Below are positions 6,219 to 7,327 of a stretch of DNA of 7,327 nucleotides, in pieces. The stretch is from Desulfobacula sp. (lineage in GTDB: Bacteria; Desulfobacterota; Desulfobacteria; Desulfobacterales; Desulfobacteraceae). Below the pieces are notes generated by a model. It saw only the letters and a program-made list of their open reading frames with translations, made no database searches and was not told the DNA's origin. The DNA lies in the NCBI GenBank assembly GCA_029940245.1, contig JAOZRF010000072.1:1-7327 (forward strand), read 5' to 3'. Numbering within the stretch: position 1 is the first letter of the stretch; each line of letters opens with the position of its first letter. A program made the translations under genes and the position numbers.

Positions 6219-7160
6219 TTAATCGTATTGGATTTGGGGATTGACAAACCCATAGGAAATATCGGCCAGAAGGTTTGCCAGTACAAATAAAATCGTTGCC
6301 ACCAGAATTCCACCCTGAACAACAGGGAAATCCCTGGCATAAACCGCATCCACGATCATTTTCCCAAGTCCTGGCCGGTTAAATATGATTTCCACAAACA
6401 CAGCCCCTCCCAATAATTTACCCACTCCAAGCCCGATTACGGTGATGGTGGGGATAATGGCATTTTTTAAGGCATATACGTAGGCAATGGAGCGTTGGGG
6501 AAGGGCAAAGGCCTTTGCTGTTCTGATATAGTCTGAATCCAGAACATCCACCATTGATTCCCGGGTTAATCGGGACAGGTATCCCACCCAGCCGATGCCC
6601 AAAGCGGTTGCTGGCAAGATAAGATGGGTGGCAATCCCTAATATTCCGCCATCGGTCCCTGCTCCGATGGACGGAAGAATGGGAAATTTGACACAGAATA
6701 ATAGCACGAGCAAAAGGGCTGCAACAAAATCCGGAACAGCCACCCCCAAAAGAGAGACAATGGTAACAAACCTTGAAATCGGGCTGTTCTGCCGGATGGC
6801 GCTAAAAGCTCCCAGGAAAACACCAATGACAGCGGCAACGCCTAAGCTGCTGACCGCAAGCAGAGCTGTGTGGGGCAGAGAGGATGATATCAGCGAACTG
6901 ACCGAATGGCCGGACCAGACAGATGTCCCAAGATCGCCCTTAACAACGCCCAATAAATAATACCCCAATCTTGTCGGCATATTTTCATTTAAATGGAGCC
7001 TGTTATTCAATTCTTCCACCAGCTCAGGCGTTGCCCTGGGGCCCAGCATTGCAGATGCGGGATCACCGGGCATTAAATAGGTTAAACTGAAAAGAATGAT
7101 TAATACACCGAGCAATGTCGGGATCACCCATAGCACTCGTTTGATAATGTATTTCAGCAT
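6219..7160 (-). CDS. Opp/Dpp-family ABC transporter permease, B-type subunit
   Basis: From the ATG at 7160 this is a 313-residue inner-membrane protein of the DppB/OppB type. The N-terminus MLKYIIKRVLWVIPTLLGV is the family signature, followed by LMPGDPA (29-35). Predicted membrane helices are about 9-29, 98-120, 131-158, 173-196, 233-260 and 282-303. The ATPase-docking EAA loop includes DYIRTAKAFALPQRSIAYVY (210-229) and the following ALKNAIIP (230-237). The NRPGLGKM segment (261-268) and the final FVNPQIQYD are also typical. A TTG at 7196 could extend the frame by 12 residues, but it lacks a ribosome site and the added residues are not hydrophobic or family-like. The ATG overlaps the TGA of the upstream hydrolase by 7 bases, so the two are probably coupled. 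The protein forms the pore with permease C; the substrate class (peptide, nickel, opine or modified amino acid) is open. Confidence 0.93.
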   Translation of the reverse strand: MLKYIIKRVLWVIPTLLGVLIILFSLTYLMPGDPASAMLGPRATPELVEELNNRLHLNENMPTRLGYYLLGVVKGDLGTSVWSGHSVSSLISSSLPHTALLAVSSLGVAAVIGVFLGAFSAIRQNSPISRFVTIVSLLGVAVPDFVAALLLVLLFCVKFPILPSIGAGTDGGILGIATHLILPATALGIGWVGYLSRLTRESMVDVLDSDYIRTAKAFALPQRSIAYVYALKNAIIPTITVIGLGVGKLLGGAVFVEIIFNRPGLGKMIVDAVYARDFPVVQGGILVATILFVLANLLADISYGFVNPQIQYD

Positions 7161-7327
7161 TGTTTGGTTGCCCCTGATTTTTTGGTTTTGGCACAATTGC
7201 AGTTAAACAAATAAGTTGTGCCGACACTGTTAAGAATGAATTGATTCGGCATTTGAGAGGAAAAAAGGTTAATTGCCCGCATTCCTGTGCAATGCATGGG
7301 GATGACATAATCTGGAGATTTTTTTTT
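7154..7327 (-). CDS. MBL-fold metallohydrolase (COG1237-like), C-terminal end
   Basis: A minus-strand frame is open from the right edge and ends with TGA at 7156-7154, giving 57 visible residues. The stretch DYVIPMHCTGMRAINLF, then MPNQFILNSVGTTYLF, matches the C-terminus of metallo-beta-lactamase-fold hydrolases of the group related to dihydropterin ribofuranosylaminobenzene phosphate synthase. In that group the His of P-x-H-C-T-G is a metal ligand and the protein ends soon after SVGTxYxF. Here a tail of about 16 polar residues (NCNCAKTKKSGATKQC) follows, which is unusual. The stop overlaps the permease B start (ATGCTGA), which supports this frame as real. Most of the gene, including the HxHxDH metal site, lies outside the window. 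Substrates of this hydrolase group are mostly unknown. Its place at the head of the transporter genes suggests, but does not prove, a role in processing the imported compound. Confidence 0.75.
   Translation of the reverse strand, partial: KKKSPDYVIPMHCTGMRAINLFSSQMPNQFILNSVGTTYLFNCNCAKTKKSGATKQC
7171..7176 (-). promoter_or_regulatory. ribosome binding site of the permease B gene
   Basis: CAGGGG on the minus strand lies 10 bases before the ATG at 7160, within the end of the upstream hydrolase gene. It decides the start against the TTG at 7196. Confidence 0.5.

Noticed and set aside
5249..6349. Longer permease C start at 6349
   Set aside because: It would overlap permease B by about 130 bases and add a Trp/Phe-rich then Asn-rich stretch unlike DppC proteins. 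The ATG at 6163 has a ribosome site.
7190..7200. Possible sigma-54 promoter (TGGCAC near TTGC)
   Set aside because: The GG and GC elements are too close together for the -24/-12 spacing, and they face right, against the operon.
7190..7222. Inverted repeat GGCACAA...TTGTGCC as a possible operator or terminator before permease B
   Set aside because: It lies within the open frame of the MBL-fold hydrolase end, has a long 19-base loop and no U-run in the right place, and is only 7 bases per arm, so chance is likely.
7261..7293. Weak hairpin ATTGC/GCAAT followed by six T on the minus strand, as a terminator
   Set aside because: The stem is only 5 bp, the distance to the T-run is about 6 bases, and the region encodes the conserved end of the hydrolase.
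7063..7308. Minus-strand frame of 81 residues at the right edge
   Set aside because: It is in a different frame from both the hydrolase end and permease B, with no family resemblance; it is a shadow.

Overview
The window looks like one co-directional catabolic operon from an anaerobic bacterium, read entirely on the minus strand from the right end to the left end. All eight genes are closely packed: gaps are at most about 70 bases and several genes overlap. Pairing an MttB-type methyltransferase with a cognate corrinoid protein is typical of anaerobes that demethylate methylamines or betaines. The moderate base composition and the protein flavour suggest a sulfate-reducing Desulfobacterota (Desulfobacteraceae-like), but this is an inference from style and not a proven identification.

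Layout in transcription order. At 7327-7154 is the C-terminal end of an MBL-fold metallohydrolase (COG1237-like), cut by the window edge. Its stop overlaps the start of the next gene. At 7160-3238 is a complete peptide/nickel-family (Opp/Dpp) ABC transporter core: permease B, permease C, ATPase D and ATPase F. No solute-binding protein lies in the window. At 3207-2344 is a diaminopimelate-epimerase-family protein with both catalytic cysteines. At 2272-1226 is a UroD-fold methyltransferase of the MtaA/MtbA/CmuA type. At 1157-531 is a methyltransferase corrinoid protein with a DxHxxG cobalamin motif. At 482-1 is the N-terminal third of an MttB-family (trimethylamine/betaine) methyltransferase, cut by the left edge.

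How the genes may work together (inference). The Opp/Dpp-type transporter imports a methylated, probably amino-acid-like or peptide-like compound. The MttB-family enzyme moves a methyl group onto the Co(I) corrinoid of the small protein. The UroD-fold enzyme then moves that methyl from the corrinoid to a downstream carrier. The epimerase could adjust the stereochemistry of the substrate or of its demethylated product, or it could be an ordinary lysine/peptidoglycan enzyme carried in the same transcription unit. The substrate cannot be read from the sequence.

Points worth a second look are the apparent loss of the third zinc ligand in the UroD-fold protein, the placement of a DapF-family epimerase between transporter and methyltransferases, an amber codon separating the F-type ATPase from the epimerase in the same reading frame, and a truncated hydrolase gene at the right edge. 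There is no gene-free stretch longer than 300 bases, and I found no RNA genes, mobile elements, CRISPR arrays or convincing terminators.
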